NCBI RefSeq assembly: GCF_001434405.1
Contig: NZ_AZFT01000030.1
Coordinates: 17,606-81,605 of the forward strand
Reading direction: 5' to 3'
Length of the DNA: 64,000 bases
From: Ligilactobacillus apodemi DSM 16634 = JCM 16172
Lineage (GTDB): Bacteria; Bacillota; Bacilli; Lactobacillales; Lactobacillaceae
The notes beneath the pieces were generated by a model. That model was not told where the DNA came from. It was given only the letters and a program-made list of their open reading frames with translations, and made no database searches. The position numbers and the translations under genes are program-made. Shown here piece after piece: positions 1-9,006 of the stretch (positions are counted from its first letter, which is position 1; each line of letters begins with the position of its first letter).

Positions 1-2
1 GG

Positions 3-473
3 ATCGAGGCCTTGAATTTTATTGCTAAAAGTAATAACGATGAATTATATGACACGTTAAAAACTGATATTGAGCAAGTTATTCAAAAACTAGACAGTTG
101 GTCAGTTTTCAACAAAAACATTCTCTCTCTAAAGATCAATACTGGCATAGTTCGTATTCCTTTAGAGGAGATCTCTTACTTCACAACTTTTAGTAAAGGG
201 GCACATTCTACTGTTTTATTTACTCGGGATAACCGTCAGTACAAGATCAATCTAAAATTAGGTGAGATCGAAAAAAAGTATCCTGGAGTCTTTTTAAAAC
301 CACATCGAAGTTATCTTGTCAATCCTTATGCGATCGAGTTGATCAATTACAAAGAACATTACCTTGTTTTAGCAGGGCATGTTCAAACTAAGATCAGCAT
401 TGCCCGCGGGCGATATCGCAGCTTCTTAAAAGAATTTGCTAAATATAATATACGATCATTAAAAGAGCTATAG
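3..473 (+). CDS. LytTR-family response regulator, C-terminal part (5' end outside window)
   Basis: This is the C-terminal half of an AgrA/ComE-type response regulator. The reading frame is open to the left edge, so the receiver domain lies outside the window; the TTG at 12 is unlikely to be the true start. What is visible is a LytTR DNA-binding domain, with the strand pattern around IPLEEISYFTTF and the conserved ending LKPHRSYLVNP. Such regulators bind paired direct repeats and control bacteriocin, competence or quorum-sensing operons. A GHKL kinase lies downstream on the same strand at 1284 and is its probable partner, separated by an opposing gene. The gene ends in a hairpin shared with that gene. 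Confidence 0.85.
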   Translation: MEALNFIAKSNNDELYDTLKTDIEQVIQKLDSWSVFNKNILSLKINTGIVRIPLEEISYFTTFSKGAHSTVLFTRDNRQYKINLKLGEIEKKYPGVFLKPHRSYLVNPYAIELINYKEHYLVLAGHVQTKISIARGRYRSFLKEFAKYNIRSLKEL

Positions 474-501
474 TCGGTTTGTAGACTACAGCTCTTTTAA
501 T
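458..501. terminator. Bidirectional terminator between convergent genes
   Basis: An 18-bp, nearly perfect inverted repeat (ATTAAAAGAGCTATAGTC against GACTACAGCTCTTTTAAT) covers the stop codons of both the response regulator and the opposing zinc-ribbon gene. Its A-rich and T-rich flanks suit termination in both directions. Confidence 0.7.
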
Positions 502-1159
502 AACTTATAACGATCCATTTATAGTACTTGATCTTTGGTTTTCCTTTGTAAAAGCAAACTCCATGATCTATTAGAACATCTAAAAAATTGTTACTAGTAT
601 CTTTTGAGGATAATATGATCCTATTTCGATCCATAAACTCAATTTTTTTATTTGCAGTATCTATTCTCATCCTCCCCTTTGGACTCTTTAAATATGCCTT
701 TACTATGTTGAGGTTTCGATCTTTGTTACTGATAAAAGCAACCTTTTTTTCCATAATAGATTTGTTTTTCCAATATGTTTTTTTATTGCTGAAATAATTA
801 CTAGACTTTCCATCACCACGAATAACATAGTATTGTGTTTGTAATGGGTGTTTTTTCTTATCTAAGTAGATAACTTTGATCTTCTTATAATTTTGCTCAG
901 TATAACTAACAGATGTATATTTTCTTACTCCATAAAATATTCCTATCCCACCAAACAAGACCATCAGGCTACTAAAAATAACGAATACATTTTTAGATTG
1001 TAAAAAACTTTTAGGAACTTTCCGAAGATTTTTCAAAAAAGGAGCTTTCTTTTTTGTCAACGAAGCTCCGCAATTACTACACCAATTACTACCTAAAGGG
1101 CATAATTTCCCACATTTTGGACAGACTAGACTATACCGATATGGCTGTTTCCTACTCAA
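497..1159 (-). CDS. Zinc-ribbon membrane protein of unknown function
   Basis: The N-terminus carries a zinc ribbon with Cys pairs at residues 13/16 and 27/30. One transmembrane segment follows at about residues 58-80, then a roughly 140-residue domain rich in Lys, Tyr and Asn that is probably extracytoplasmic. The domain order resembles TcaA-like and other zinc-ribbon one-pass membrane proteins, but I do not recognise the family of the outer domain. The gene lies antisense between a response regulator and a sensor kinase, as an immunity or accessory gene might, but no function is shown by the sequence. Its A+T content looks higher than its neighbours, which could mean recent acquisition. Confidence 0.7.
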   Translation of the reverse strand: MSRKQPYRYSLVCPKCGKLCPLGSNWCSNCGASLTKKKAPFLKNLRKVPKSFLQSKNVFVIFSSLMVLFGGIGIFYGVRKYTSVSYTEQNYKKIKVIYLDKKKHPLQTQYYVIRGDGKSSNYFSNKKTYWKNKSIMEKKVAFISNKDRNLNIVKAYLKSPKGRMRIDTANKKIEFMDRNRIILSSKDTSNNFLDVLIDHGVCFYKGKPKIKYYKWIVISY

Positions 1160-1283
1160 TTAATATCCTCCAGCTTAAAAATATTTTCAATATTTATCAC
1201 AACCTATTTGATTTATGGTAAAATCATAAGTGATTTTTAACACTATAGTAACACTTATTGCTTTTAAGGGGGAATATTTTATT

Positions 1284-2639
1284 ATGCCATATTTTGCAAT
1301 TCCAACATTTATACCTACCCAATATCCATCTTTATGGGCTTGGCTTTCATCCGCAGTACTCTTTAATTTGTGCTATGGATCAATGTTTTTATATGCTTAT
1401 AGTCGTTTGACTAAAACTCGTATCGCACCGATCTATTACGTGATCGCAGGTATTATCTACGCTTTTGCAATTACTATCATCGGCACAACTTTTGCAATTA
1501 TTTTAATGACGTTAGTCTTATATTATTTTGTCTTACATAAGCGGACAGATCTGAACATCGTTGCAGCACAGTTCTTTTATACCAATTTTTTATGTAACTG
1601 GCTCTATGGATTGATCGGACAGTTCGTTACATTAAGCTATCGCACTATATCGCCTACACCGACTTATTTTGTGTCGTTTTATCAGCTTAGCTTTATCCGA
1701 TTAGCATGTGCTTTAGTAGTAATACTGTACGTGATCAAACTCACGACAAAATACTTTGAAAGCTATAGTCGCTATGTCGTTACACAAACACCGCTTCTTG
1801 CATGGTGCTTTAATATCTCCACTATCGCATCACTATATCTTCTTTATGCGATCAACTATAGAATGCTTTCCGTTTCACTATCGATCTTTTACTTACTCGG
1901 TAGCATCCTGCTCATTTGCGGGATCTGGTTTATAAAGCACACAGCAGATTACTATAAATTCAAGACACTCTCGTATAGCACGATGTTTGAATTGACTGAA
2001 CTACAACAATACACTAGCCAGATCGAAGTTATGTATGACGATATGCGTCGTTTCCGCCATGACTATAAAAATATCTTGTACAGCTTATCTAGTGCTATCG
2101 ACACAAACGATATCGAACTTGTCAAAAAAGCTTTTGATTCAGTAGTTATTCCGACTCAAAGAAATGTGACAACTTCAACTAGTGTTTTAGCTGATCTGAA
2201 AAATCTCCAAAATATCGAGCTTAAAAGTTTGATCTACAATAAAATAATGCAGGCCTTAGACCAAGGACTTACTTTTGAGGTCGAGATCGAACACAAGATC
2301 AAATTAGCCGAGGCATTTGATCTCTTAGATGCTGTCCGTTGTATCTCGATCCTTTTAGATAACGCGATCAATGCTACGGTAAATTCTAAAGAAAAAAAGG
2401 TCAATTTTTCATTTTTTGATTCTGAAGGGATCCAATACTTGATCATTGGGAATTCAACAAAAGAAGAAATGATCGATCTAAGTACTCTAGCACAACAAGA
2501 AAGTAAACTTGGCAGTTCTCATGGGATCGGACTTAAAAATCTCCAAATGATCTTGGCTAGATATCCAAATATCCAAGACAACTGTCGTTCTAATAATTAC
2601 TGGTTCGAACAAGTGCTCATGATCCCTCTGAAAGCCTAA
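1284..2639 (+). CDS. AgrC-like sensor histidine kinase, GHKL domain
   Basis: This 451-residue protein has six or so hydrophobic segments in its first 225 residues, then a cytoplasmic kinase with the phosphoacceptor motif RHDYKN (His about 259), an N-box (LLDNAINA) and a GHGIGL-type glycine motif (SHGIGLKN). This is the architecture of peptide-pheromone receptors of the AgrC/ComD type. An upstream in-frame GTG at 1230 exists, but ATG 1284 is chosen because AAGGGGGA lies at the right distance before it. Partner: the LytTR regulator ending at 473. No AgrB/AgrD-like processing gene or signal peptide is visible, so the inducer gene may lie left of the window. Confidence 0.85.
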   Translation: MPYFAIPTFIPTQYPSLWAWLSSAVLFNLCYGSMFLYAYSRLTKTRIAPIYYVIAGIIYAFAITIIGTTFAIILMTLVLYYFVLHKRTDLNIVAAQFFYTNFLCNWLYGLIGQFVTLSYRTISPTPTYFVSFYQLSFIRLACALVVILYVIKLTTKYFESYSRYVVTQTPLLAWCFNISTIASLYLLYAINYRMLSVSLSIFYLLGSILLICGIWFIKHTADYYKFKTLSYSTMFELTELQQYTSQIEVMYDDMRRFRHDYKNILYSLSSAIDTNDIELVKKAFDSVVIPTQRNVTTSTSVLADLKNLQNIELKSLIYNKIMQALDQGLTFEVEIEHKIKLAEAFDLLDAVRCISILLDNAINATVNSKEKKVNFSFFDSEGIQYLIIGNSTKEEMIDLSTLAQQESKLGSSHGIGLKNLQMILARYPNIQDNCRSNNYWFEQVLMIPLKA

Positions 2640-2647
2640 ATTAAAAA

Positions 2648-2695
2648 AGAAGTATCACTTTGTGAAAACTTATCTCAAAGTGATACTTCTTTTTT
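2648..2695 (+). terminator. Rho-independent terminator after sensor kinase
   Basis: A 15-bp perfect stem (AGAAGTATCACTTTG and its complement) with a 13-nt loop is followed by a T run. Confidence 0.9.
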
Positions 2696-2751
2696 ATTGT
2701 TAATTCAAAATTAGCTAGATCGTATCATCTCACTTCGATAGTCTCATTTAA

Positions 2752-2785
2752 AGAAAAAAGAGGTAATGCCTGCCACATTACCTCG
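2752..2785 (-). terminator. Terminator of the oxidoreductase/CPBP operon
   Basis: The inverted repeat GAGGTAATG ... CATTACCTC is followed, on the minus strand, by a run of six T residues, just after the oxidoreductase stop. Confidence 0.85.
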
Positions 2786-2810
2786 AAGATACGTTTCATA
2801 AATCAATCTT

Positions 2811-3806
2811 TTATTTTCCCATAGTAACGACGATCTTTCCAAGTGAATCATGCTGATAGAGTTTTTTTAGACCTACGACTAATTTTTCAAACGGCAAAAC
2901 AGTCGTGATATTCGGGTCGAGCTGCTTTGTTTTAGCTAACTCTAAAAGTTCACGCGCCATTTGTCCTAGATCAGCTTTTTGCGTCGGCGAAGTGCTGCCA
3001 TGGGCGCCCCCTAAATTCAACGCACTAAGGGAAAGCCCATTTTCAAATAACCATGCTGGATCATCGACCTTAGGTACTTCGACTAAACACACAAGTTCAC
3101 CATTGTAAGCTAACCGTTCTGTAAGATCAAGCTTAGCTTCTTTACTTCCCACTGTATTTATGATCAGATCGACACCTTGGCCGTTCGTATATTCAAGAAC
3201 AGCTTTTGTCACGTCTTCTTGCTTATAGTCGATGATCTTTTCTGGATGAAAAGCTTTGACAAAATCTTTTTTAGCGGTCGAAACAGTCGTTAAGACTTCC
3301 AAGTGCTTTAATTTGGCTAATTGTAATGCGATCGAACCGACTCCACCGGCCCCAGCATGGATCAAGATCGTCTTTTTTCCTGTCAAATTCAACTTACGAA
3401 AGAGCGTCTGATAAGCTGTCATCGCCCCACAAAGAAGAGCAGCTGCTGTCTTGAAAGAAACTTCAGCTGGGATCTTTGCTAAACTATAAGCCGGAAAAAT
3501 TGCATATTCAGCAAAGGTCCCGTTTTGATGCAGATCATTATGACCAGACACGCGGTCACCCACTTTGAATCCTTGCACATTTTCGCCGACAGCTACCACT
3601 GTCCCCGCCGCATCAAGTCCGAAGATATGGGGATAAGTAAAACTTGGCAATGGTCGTTTTATCAATTTATAGTCGACTGGATTCAAACCGATACTTTCAA
3701 CTTTGACTAATACTTCATCTGCTTGTGGTCGTGGCACAGGCGCCTCGATCAATTCAAGCGCCTCTAGACCATGACTATCTTTTTTAGTTAATGCATAAGC
3801 TTTCAT
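2811..3806 (-). CDS. Zinc-independent MDR-family alcohol dehydrogenase / quinone oxidoreductase
   Basis: This 331-residue protein belongs to the medium-chain dehydrogenase/reductase superfamily. It has an N-terminal GroES-like domain (GLNPVDYKLIK, FGLDAAGTVVAVG) and a Rossmann NADPH-binding domain with HAGAGGVGSIALQLAK at about residues 150-165. The structural and catalytic zinc Cys clusters of classical alcohol dehydrogenases are absent, which fits the quinone oxidoreductase or YhdH-like branches. It probably reduces quinones or enones with NADPH; the substrate cannot be read from the sequence. It lies 12 bp after the CPBP protease gene and is probably co-transcribed with it. Confidence 0.85.
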   Translation of the reverse strand: MKAYALTKKDSHGLEALELIEAPVPRPQADEVLVKVESIGLNPVDYKLIKRPLPSFTYPHIFGLDAAGTVVAVGENVQGFKVGDRVSGHNDLHQNGTFAEYAIFPAYSLAKIPAEVSFKTAAALLCGAMTAYQTLFRKLNLTGKKTILIHAGAGGVGSIALQLAKLKHLEVLTTVSTAKKDFVKAFHPEKIIDYKQEDVTKAVLEYTNGQGVDLIINTVGSKEAKLDLTERLAYNGELVCLVEVPKVDDPAWLFENGLSLSALNLGGAHGSTSPTQKADLGQMARELLELAKTKQLDPNITTVLPFEKLVVGLKKLYQHDSLGKIVVTMGK

Positions 3807-3818
3807 TTACTACCGCCT

Positions 3819-4697
3819 CTAAATTATTTTTTCGATCCGATTAGATTTTTTAGCATAATTTTGCCCTAAGTAATAGGTGAACGCTATCAACAAAATGAAC
3901 CCGCTGAAAGTCAACAGGCTGGCTTCGATCCCAAAGTTTCCACCATTCAATAGCGGATGAGCCGCCACCGACTGTGAGCCTAAAACAACATTTGTGCCAA
4001 CGATCCCAGAAACAGGTGTCCCAAATAGGGGACCTTCAGCAAAATTCCACGCGCTGTGAAAAGCACCCGCAAGCCAAAGATCGCCGGCATAGATCCGAAA
4101 GAGACTCATCAAGAGCCCAAATAAAGTCAAATTGAGAAAACCTAAAAACGAGAGCCCGCTATTACCTAAGTGCGCCACCGCAAACGCTAAAGCTGAGATC
4201 ACGATCGCCCCGCTTTGCGAAAGCTCTTTTGTCAGTTTTCCTTGTAGATAACCTCGAAAAATAACTTCTTCGACCATGCCTTGGATCCCAAAACCGACTA
4301 AAAACAAGACAAAGAAAAGCCAATTGCTATTTTCCCAAGTAACGGTCACGCGAAAAGCTTTACCTAAGACGGCTACGCCCCAAAGTAAGGCAAAAGTGAT
4401 CGTCCCTAAGACATAACCTGTCCCATAGCGGATCAAAGCGCCTTTTTTATCAAACGGCATCACCTGCTGCAAGCGCGCTTGAGCGCCTTTGAATTCTTGT
4501 CGCAAAACAAACAAGACGAACCCTTCACCCATCAAGCCTAGCGCTAACGCCAACGGTTGATAAAGCGTGATGTGGCTTACATCAAACATCGAGATCAAAC
4601 TCGTAATGATGATGGCTATTTGGAGCGGAAGCGTTGCGAGCACTAATAGCACCAGCGTTAGTAGAAGAGTCTTCGCCACTATTTTTACCTTATCCAT
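3819..4697 (-). CDS. CPBP-family intramembrane glutamic protease
   Basis: This polytopic membrane protein of 292 residues has the complete CPBP (Abi) signature: EEVIFRG at 143-149, FAVAHLG with His 176, and HSAWNF with His 214. The paired Glu, Arg and His residues are those of Rce1-type intramembrane proteases. In lactic acid bacteria, members are linked to bacteriocin immunity or processing, but most are of unknown substrate. It is the first gene of a two-gene transcript with the MDR oxidoreductase, with no obvious functional link between the two. Confidence 0.85.
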   Translation of the reverse strand: MDKVKIVAKTLLLTLVLLVLATLPLQIAIIITSLISMFDVSHITLYQPLALALGLMGEGFVLFVLRQEFKGAQARLQQVMPFDKKGALIRYGTGYVLGTITFALLWGVAVLGKAFRVTVTWENSNWLFFVLFLVGFGIQGMVEEVIFRGYLQGKLTKELSQSGAIVISALAFAVAHLGNSGLSFLGFLNLTLFGLLMSLFRIYAGDLWLAGAFHSAWNFAEGPLFGTPVSGIVGTNVVLGSQSVAAHPLLNGGNFGIEASLLTFSGFILLIAFTYYLGQNYAKKSNRIEKII

Positions 4698-4771
4698 AAT
4701 GTCACTTCCTTTTTATATATAAAAATTAAAGCATAATCTCGCTTTACCAGCAAACAACATCACTTTGAACC

Positions 4772-4810
4772 AAAAAAAGAGACCTTTCTGGCTAACCAGA
4801 AAAAGTCTCT
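4772..4810 (-). terminator. guaA terminator
   Basis: AGAGAC...CTGG pairs with CCAG...GTCTCT and is followed on the minus strand by seven T residues, 15 bp after the guaA stop. Confidence 0.9.
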
Positions 4811-4824
4811 CTATATCTAGTTCA

Positions 4825-6378
4825 TTATTCCCATTCGATCGTTGCCGGTGGCTTAGACGTGATGTCATAAACTACGCGGTTAACGTGAGCGACTTCGTTT
4901 ACGATACGCACGGAGATTTCTTGTAAGACATCCCATGGAATCTTGGCAAAGTCAGCTGTCATCCCGTCGATCGAAGTTACGGCACGGATACCTACTGTGT
5001 AGTCATAAGTCCGGCCATCACCCATCACACCAACAGAACGGATACCTGGTAATACCGTGAAGTATTGCCAAATTTCTTTATCTAAACCGTGCTTAGCGAT
5101 CTCTTCGCGCAAGATAAGGTCAGAGTCACGCACGATTTGAAGTTTTTCTTCCGTGATCTCACCGATAACACGGATCCCAAGACCTGGGCCTGGGAATGGT
5201 TGACGCCAAACGAGTTCGTGTGGCATCCCTAATTTTTCACCTAATTCACGCACTTCATCTTTGAATAGTGTGTTCAATGGTTCGATCAATTTAAATTGCA
5301 TGTCTTCTGGCAAACCACCAACGTTATGGTGTGACTTGATCGTTTGGGCTGTATCAGTTCCAGATTCGATCACGTCAGTATAAAGTGTCCCTTGTGCCAA
5401 GAAGTCAATGCCCTTAAGCTTAGTTGCTTCATCATCAAAGACGCGGATAAATTCGTTACCGATGATCTTACGTTTCTTTTCAGGATCAGAAACGCCAGCT
5501 AATTTATCCATGAAGCGATCTTTGGCGTCAACTTTAATGATGTTTAAGCCAAACTTTCCGCCTAAACTTTCCATAACTTGTTCTGCTTCACCCTTACGCA
5601 ACAAGCCATGATCAACGAAGATCGAAGTTAATTGGTCACCAATCGCCTTGTGTAATAAGACACCTACAACTGAGGAGTCGACCCCACCAGAAAGACCTAA
5701 TAAGACTTTGCGGTCACCCACTTGTTCTCTGATCTTAGCGATTTGCATGTCGATAAAGTCATCCATGGACCAGTTATCGCGTGCGCCACAAACATCAAAA
5801 GCAAAGTGACGTAAGATGTCATTTCCGTATTCACTGTTGCGTACTTCTGGATGGAATTGTAACGCATAGAATTTCTTGGCTGTGTTAGCCATTGCTGAAA
5901 TTGGGCAGTTAGCACTTGTAGCTGTTACTTCAAAGCCAGCAGGAACATCTGTAACTAAATCCCCGTGACTCATCCAAACAGTTTGTTCCTTAGGCAAGTT
6001 TTCAAACATTACGGCATCGGCATCAGTCACTGTAATTTCTGCTTTACCGTATTCCTTGTTATCAGCAGCTTCAACTTTACCACCGAGTTCTTGTGTCATC
6101 AATTGCATCCCGTAACAGATCCCAAGCACAGGAATACCTAAGTTAAAGATCTCAGGATCGACCTTAAATGCCCCTTCATCGTAGACACTGTTTGGACCAC
6201 CAGAGAAAATGATTCCCTTAGGTGCCATTTGTTTGATCTCTTCAGCTGTGATCTTGTGGGATAATAATTCAGAATAGATCCCAAATTCACGGATCCGGCG
6301 TGTGATCAATTGGTTATATTGACTCCCAAAGTCCAATACAATGATCTTGTCAAAAGCCTGCATATCAACATTAGCCAA
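4825..6378 (-). CDS. guaA: GMP synthase (glutamine-hydrolysing)
   Basis: GuaA converts XMP to GMP using ATP and glutamine. The class I glutamine amidotransferase domain has the nucleophile in GICYGMQL and the His/Glu of LQFHPEV. The ATP-pyrophosphatase domain has the P-loop-like [10 protein letters not shown], and the C-terminal dimerisation domain ends in KPPATIEWE, the normal GuaA terminus. The start is taken as TTG at 6378 because GAGGTGA lies 6-7 bp upstream; this gives 517 residues, the usual length, whereas the upstream ATG at 6408 has no ribosome binding site. No purine riboswitch is visible in the short leader. Confidence 0.97.
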   Translation of the reverse strand: MANVDMQAFDKIIVLDFGSQYNQLITRRIREFGIYSELLSHKITAEEIKQMAPKGIIFSGGPNSVYDEGAFKVDPEIFNLGIPVLGICYGMQLMTQELGGKVEAADNKEYGKAEITVTDADAVMFENLPKEQTVWMSHGDLVTDVPAGFEVTATSANCPISAMANTAKKFYALQFHPEVRNSEYGNDILRHFAFDVCGARDNWSMDDFIDMQIAKIREQVGDRKVLLGLSGGVDSSVVGVLLHKAIGDQLTSIFVDHGLLRKGEAEQVMESLGGKFGLNIIKVDAKDRFMDKLAGVSDPEKKRKIIGNEFIRVFDDEATKLKGIDFLAQGTLYTDVIESGTDTAQTIKSHHNVGGLPEDMQFKLIEPLNTLFKDEVRELGEKLGMPHELVWRQPFPGPGLGIRVIGEITEEKLQIVRDSDLILREEIAKHGLDKEIWQYFTVLPGIRSVGVMGDGRTYDYTVGIRAVTSIDGMTADFAKIPWDVLQEISVRIVNEVAHVNRVVYDITSKPPATIEWE

Positions 6379-6518
6379 GATATTCACCTCATCATAAAAT
6401 TTTTGCATGTGTTACCTTACATTGTACTCATTGAAACTAGCTGGGTCAATCGTTTTTCACGTACATTTTTCATGAAAATAATTAAATTCTACCTAGAAAC
6501 CGAATATCTGCTAGTGGA

Positions 6519-7439
6519 TTAATACTTACGCAATAACAATTCATTTATGCGATGGTTCTTTCCCTTTACAATGATCAAATCTGCCCGATTGCGTGTCGGT
6601 AAAATATAATCATGTAAATTCGGGTGATCGATCTCATCCCAGACCTTAGCTGCCATATCAAATGCTTGCTTGCGATCACCTAAAGCATAAGGATAATAGT
6701 AGTTTTTTGGGTCTTTGAAGGCTGTATCTAACAACATGCCAAAACGCTCTAAATACCACTGCTTAATGTCTTCTTCTTTAGCGTCAACGTAAATCGAAAA
6801 ATCAAAAAAATCACTCACGTAGATCTTTTGTTGGCTCGGCAATTGTAAAACATTGATCCCTTCAACGATCAAAATATCAGGAGAATAGATCTCCTCATAC
6901 TGATCAGCCACGATATCATAGACTTCGTGTGAATAAACGGGCGCTTTAGCGGGCAAGTTATTTTTCACATCGTTGATGAAATGCACTAAGCGTTCCATAT
7001 CATAACTTTCAGGAAAGCCCTTGCGACTCATCAACCCCTTCTTTTTTAAAACTGCATTGGGATATAAAAAGCCATCAGTCGTGATCAGTTCAATTTTTTT
7101 AGTCGGATAAACTTCACTTAACAGCGTCTTTAACAGGCGCGCGGTCGTACTTTTTCCGACCGCCACTGAGCCAGCGATCCCCAAAATAAAGGGAACTTTG
7201 TGTGGTTTGATCCCTAAAAAGTCGGCTTGTTGATCTTGTAATTTTTGGTGCGTGGCCACAAACATTTTTAACAAATGGATCAGTGGCATGTAAACTTCAG
7301 ACACGTCCGTAGTTGAGATGCGGTCATTTAGCGATTGGATCTTTGAAAGTTCTGTTTGGGTCAATGGCATGATGTGGTCTTGATAAAAGTTGCGCCATTC
7401 TTCCCGGGCGATCTTGTAGTAATTAATCTGATTTTCCAT
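6519..7439 (-). CDS. coaA: Type I pantothenate kinase
   Basis: CoaA phosphorylates pantothenate, the first and regulated step of coenzyme A synthesis. The 306-residue protein has the expected Walker A (GSVAVGKST), the strand ELITTDGFLYPN and the YDxxRLVHF-type substrate region, with the usual C-terminal NRADLIIVKG. Length and motifs match the bacterial type I (PRK-like) family. It is transcribed in the same direction as guaA but about 140 bp upstream of it; I see no clear terminator between them, so read-through is possible. Confidence 0.96.
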   Translation of the reverse strand: MENQINYYKIAREEWRNFYQDHIMPLTQTELSKIQSLNDRISTTDVSEVYMPLIHLLKMFVATHQKLQDQQADFLGIKPHKVPFILGIAGSVAVGKSTTARLLKTLLSEVYPTKKIELITTDGFLYPNAVLKKKGLMSRKGFPESYDMERLVHFINDVKNNLPAKAPVYSHEVYDIVADQYEEIYSPDILIVEGINVLQLPSQQKIYVSDFFDFSIYVDAKEEDIKQWYLERFGMLLDTAFKDPKNYYYPYALGDRKQAFDMAAKVWDEIDHPNLHDYILPTRNRADLIIVKGKNHRINELLLRKY

Positions 7440-7529
7440 GCATTTTATTTCCTTGTATAGCGTTTTCTATTTTATAATAATCAATTATAGCACGGATCTA
7501 AAAATTCATTTAGCAAAGGATGCGGGAGT

Positions 7530-8093
7530 ATGACTAAAGTAGTTTTATTTGGGGACAGCTTGACGGCAGGAGTCTTTAACGGCCACCCCACGGGAATTTT
7601 TACCCGTCTGTTAGAAGATAAATTCCCTGATGTGCAATTTATCAATCGTGGTCTACCTGGCGACCAAACGCGCAACGCTTGCAAGCGACTACGCAGTGAT
7701 GTTTTGAGTGAAACACCCGATCTAGTCGTCATTTTCTTTGGAACAAATGACGTTTCTAGCCAAGAAGTCTTTTTGGCTAACTATCACAATAACTTAGCTT
7801 ATATGCTGACTTCGATCAAGCCTAATAAATGTATCTTGATCACACCTGGGATCTCGGGGCCCACACGCCAAAATCTCCGTCCTTTAGAAAAAATGGAACA
7901 ATATGCAGAAGAGACTTTGGCAGTAGCACAAGAATTTGAGATCCCAGCTCTTGATTGGTATGATCACTGTAAAGATCAAGCACCAACCAAGCTCTTACAA
8001 GCAGACGATCTTCATTATTCAGAAGCTGCCTACCAACAACTAGTCGAGCAACTTGAACCACTTTTAGCAAAAAAGCTCACTAATTTAAACTAA
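7530..8093 (+). CDS. SGNH/GDSL-family esterase or lipase
   Basis: This 187-residue single-domain hydrolase shows all four SGNH blocks: GDSLTAG with the catalytic Ser near residue 9, the Gly of RGLPGDQT, the Asn in FFGTNDVS, and DDLHYSE with the Asp-His pair near the C-terminus. There is no signal peptide, so it is cytoplasmic. It is likely an acyl esterase or lysophospholipase-like enzyme (TesA/YxiM relatives); the substrate is unknown. GCGGGAG precedes the ATG. The gene is monocistronic and ends in a strong hairpin. Confidence 0.88.
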   Translation: MTKVVLFGDSLTAGVFNGHPTGIFTRLLEDKFPDVQFINRGLPGDQTRNACKRLRSDVLSETPDLVVIFFGTNDVSSQEVFLANYHNNLAYMLTSIKPNKCILITPGISGPTRQNLRPLEKMEQYAEETLAVAQEFEIPALDWYDHCKDQAPTKLLQADDLHYSEAAYQQLVEQLEPLLAKKLTNLN

Positions 8094-8108
8094 TATCGCT
8101 TTAAAGAA

Positions 8109-8152
8109 GCTCGCTGAGAGTAGCTCTAGCTATTTTCTGCGAGTTTTTTGTT
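8109..8152 (+). terminator. Terminator after SGNH hydrolase
   Basis: A long imperfect hairpin (CTCGC ... TAGCT / AGCTA ... GCGAG) is followed by six T residues. Confidence 0.85.
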
Positions 8153-8186
8153 TTTATCCAAATCCCCATTTTTATCCAAATCCCCA
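8151..8186. repeat. Two perfect 18-bp tandem repeats upstream of HicB-like gene
   Basis: The unit TTTTTATCCAAATCCCCA occurs twice head to tail with no mismatch. The first copy overlaps the T-tract of the preceding terminator, and the second ends 12 bp before the promoter of the next gene. Confidence 0.9.
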
Positions 8187-8197
8187 GTACTTTTAAC

Positions 8198-8226
8198 TTG
8201 ATATACGTACCATACACGTATAAAGT
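8198..8226 (+). promoter_or_regulatory. Promoter with embedded palindromic operator
   Basis: A -35 box TTGATA (8198-8203) lies 17 bp before TAAAGT (8221-8226), or 15 bp before TATAAA (8219). Between them is a perfect inverted repeat, TATACGT-N7-ACGTATA (8202-8222). A repressor bound here would block RNA polymerase, and the HicB-like product downstream is the obvious candidate. Confidence 0.6.
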
Positions 8227-8261
8227 GTGTAACATGAACGGCTAAGAAAGGACTGTTGGAC

Positions 8262-8648
8262 ATGGACAAAATCGTTGTTTTTCCGATCATTATTACCCCA
8301 GTACCGCATGAACGCAAATATCCTTATCTAGTAGAGATCCCCGCTTTAGACGGGATGACAGAGGGGCGCGACATTGCTGATGCCATCGAAATGGCACGCG
8401 ATTACATTGGAATTTATTCACTTTCCGCTGAGTTGCCACCTTCTGAAACGACCCTACCTGCAGTTAAAGCTGATTCACTAGCTACTTTAGTGACTGTGAA
8501 TATTTCCGCCTATCGTCGCAGGCATGACAAAAAAGTTGTCAAAAAAACGATCACGATCCCTAATTATCTCAACGAACTAGGTAAAGAGCAGCAAGTCAAT
8601 TTTTCTGAATTGATGACCCAAGCGCTAAAAGAAAAGTTCAATCTTTGA
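8262..8648 (+). CDS. HicB-family antitoxin-like protein, no HicA partner
   Basis: The 128-residue product has the HicB partial RNase H fold at its N-terminus (FPIIITPV...YLVEIPALDGMTEGRDIADAIEMARDYIG pattern) and a C-terminal helical segment resembling an Arc/MetJ DNA-binding motif (KTITIPNYLNELG). HicB proteins neutralise the mRNA interferase HicA and repress their own promoter. No HicA-sized ORF flanks this gene, so it is an orphan, as is common for this family in lactobacilli. ATG 8262 is preferred over the TTG at 8256 because AAGAAAGGA lies about 9 bp before it. A palindrome sits inside its promoter. Confidence 0.75.
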   Translation: MDKIVVFPIIITPVPHERKYPYLVEIPALDGMTEGRDIADAIEMARDYIGIYSLSAELPPSETTLPAVKADSLATLVTVNISAYRRRHDKKVVKKTITIPNYLNELGKEQQVNFSELMTQALKEKFNL

Positions 8649-8654
8649 TCCAGT

Positions 8655-8688
8655 AAAAACACCGGCGATATTTTCGCGGTGTTTTTTT
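8655..8688 (+). terminator. Terminator after HicB-like gene
   Basis: AACACCG and CGGTGTT form the stem, followed by a run of seven T residues. Confidence 0.88.
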
Positions 8689-8910
8689 GATTATTGTACA
8701 TTACATCTGACTCATATATTTTGTTAAATGTTACTTATTTTCACTTTTCTTTTCATGAAGCCCTTTTTAGTTTTTCCTTTACGCTTAGGCACTTTAAAAA
8801 TTATCTTTATTCTAACCAAACCGACCTTACCGCGAAAAACTTCCTAAATCTTAGCTACTAGCAAAAAATATTTTTATAAAAATAACCCTTAATTATTAAA
8901 ATAAATATTC

Positions 8911-8924
8911 CGAAAACGTTCACA
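8911..8924. promoter_or_regulatory. cre-like box upstream of surface-protein pseudogene
   Basis: CGAAAACGTTCACA matches 12 of 14 positions of the CcpA consensus TGWAARCGYTWWCA. A second, weaker match ends at 9020. The A+T-rich 390-bp leader otherwise holds no gene that I can support. Catabolite control would fit the beta-galactosidase ancestry of the downstream relic. Confidence 0.4.
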
Positions 8925-9006
8925 AAAACAGCGATAAACACTGATGTTGTACGGTTTTTTACAAGTTTTTTTCGGTGAATAAAAGATTAAGATATGTTAA
9001 GCTTTT

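Noticed and set aside
6379..6518. Possible purine riboswitch upstream of guaA
   Set aside because: The gap is short, and neither the conserved loops nor a terminator were found.
8126..8317. Minus-strand frame with GDLDKN repeats
   Set aside because: It is produced by the 18-bp tandem repeat read on the reverse strand and overlaps the HicB-like promoter.
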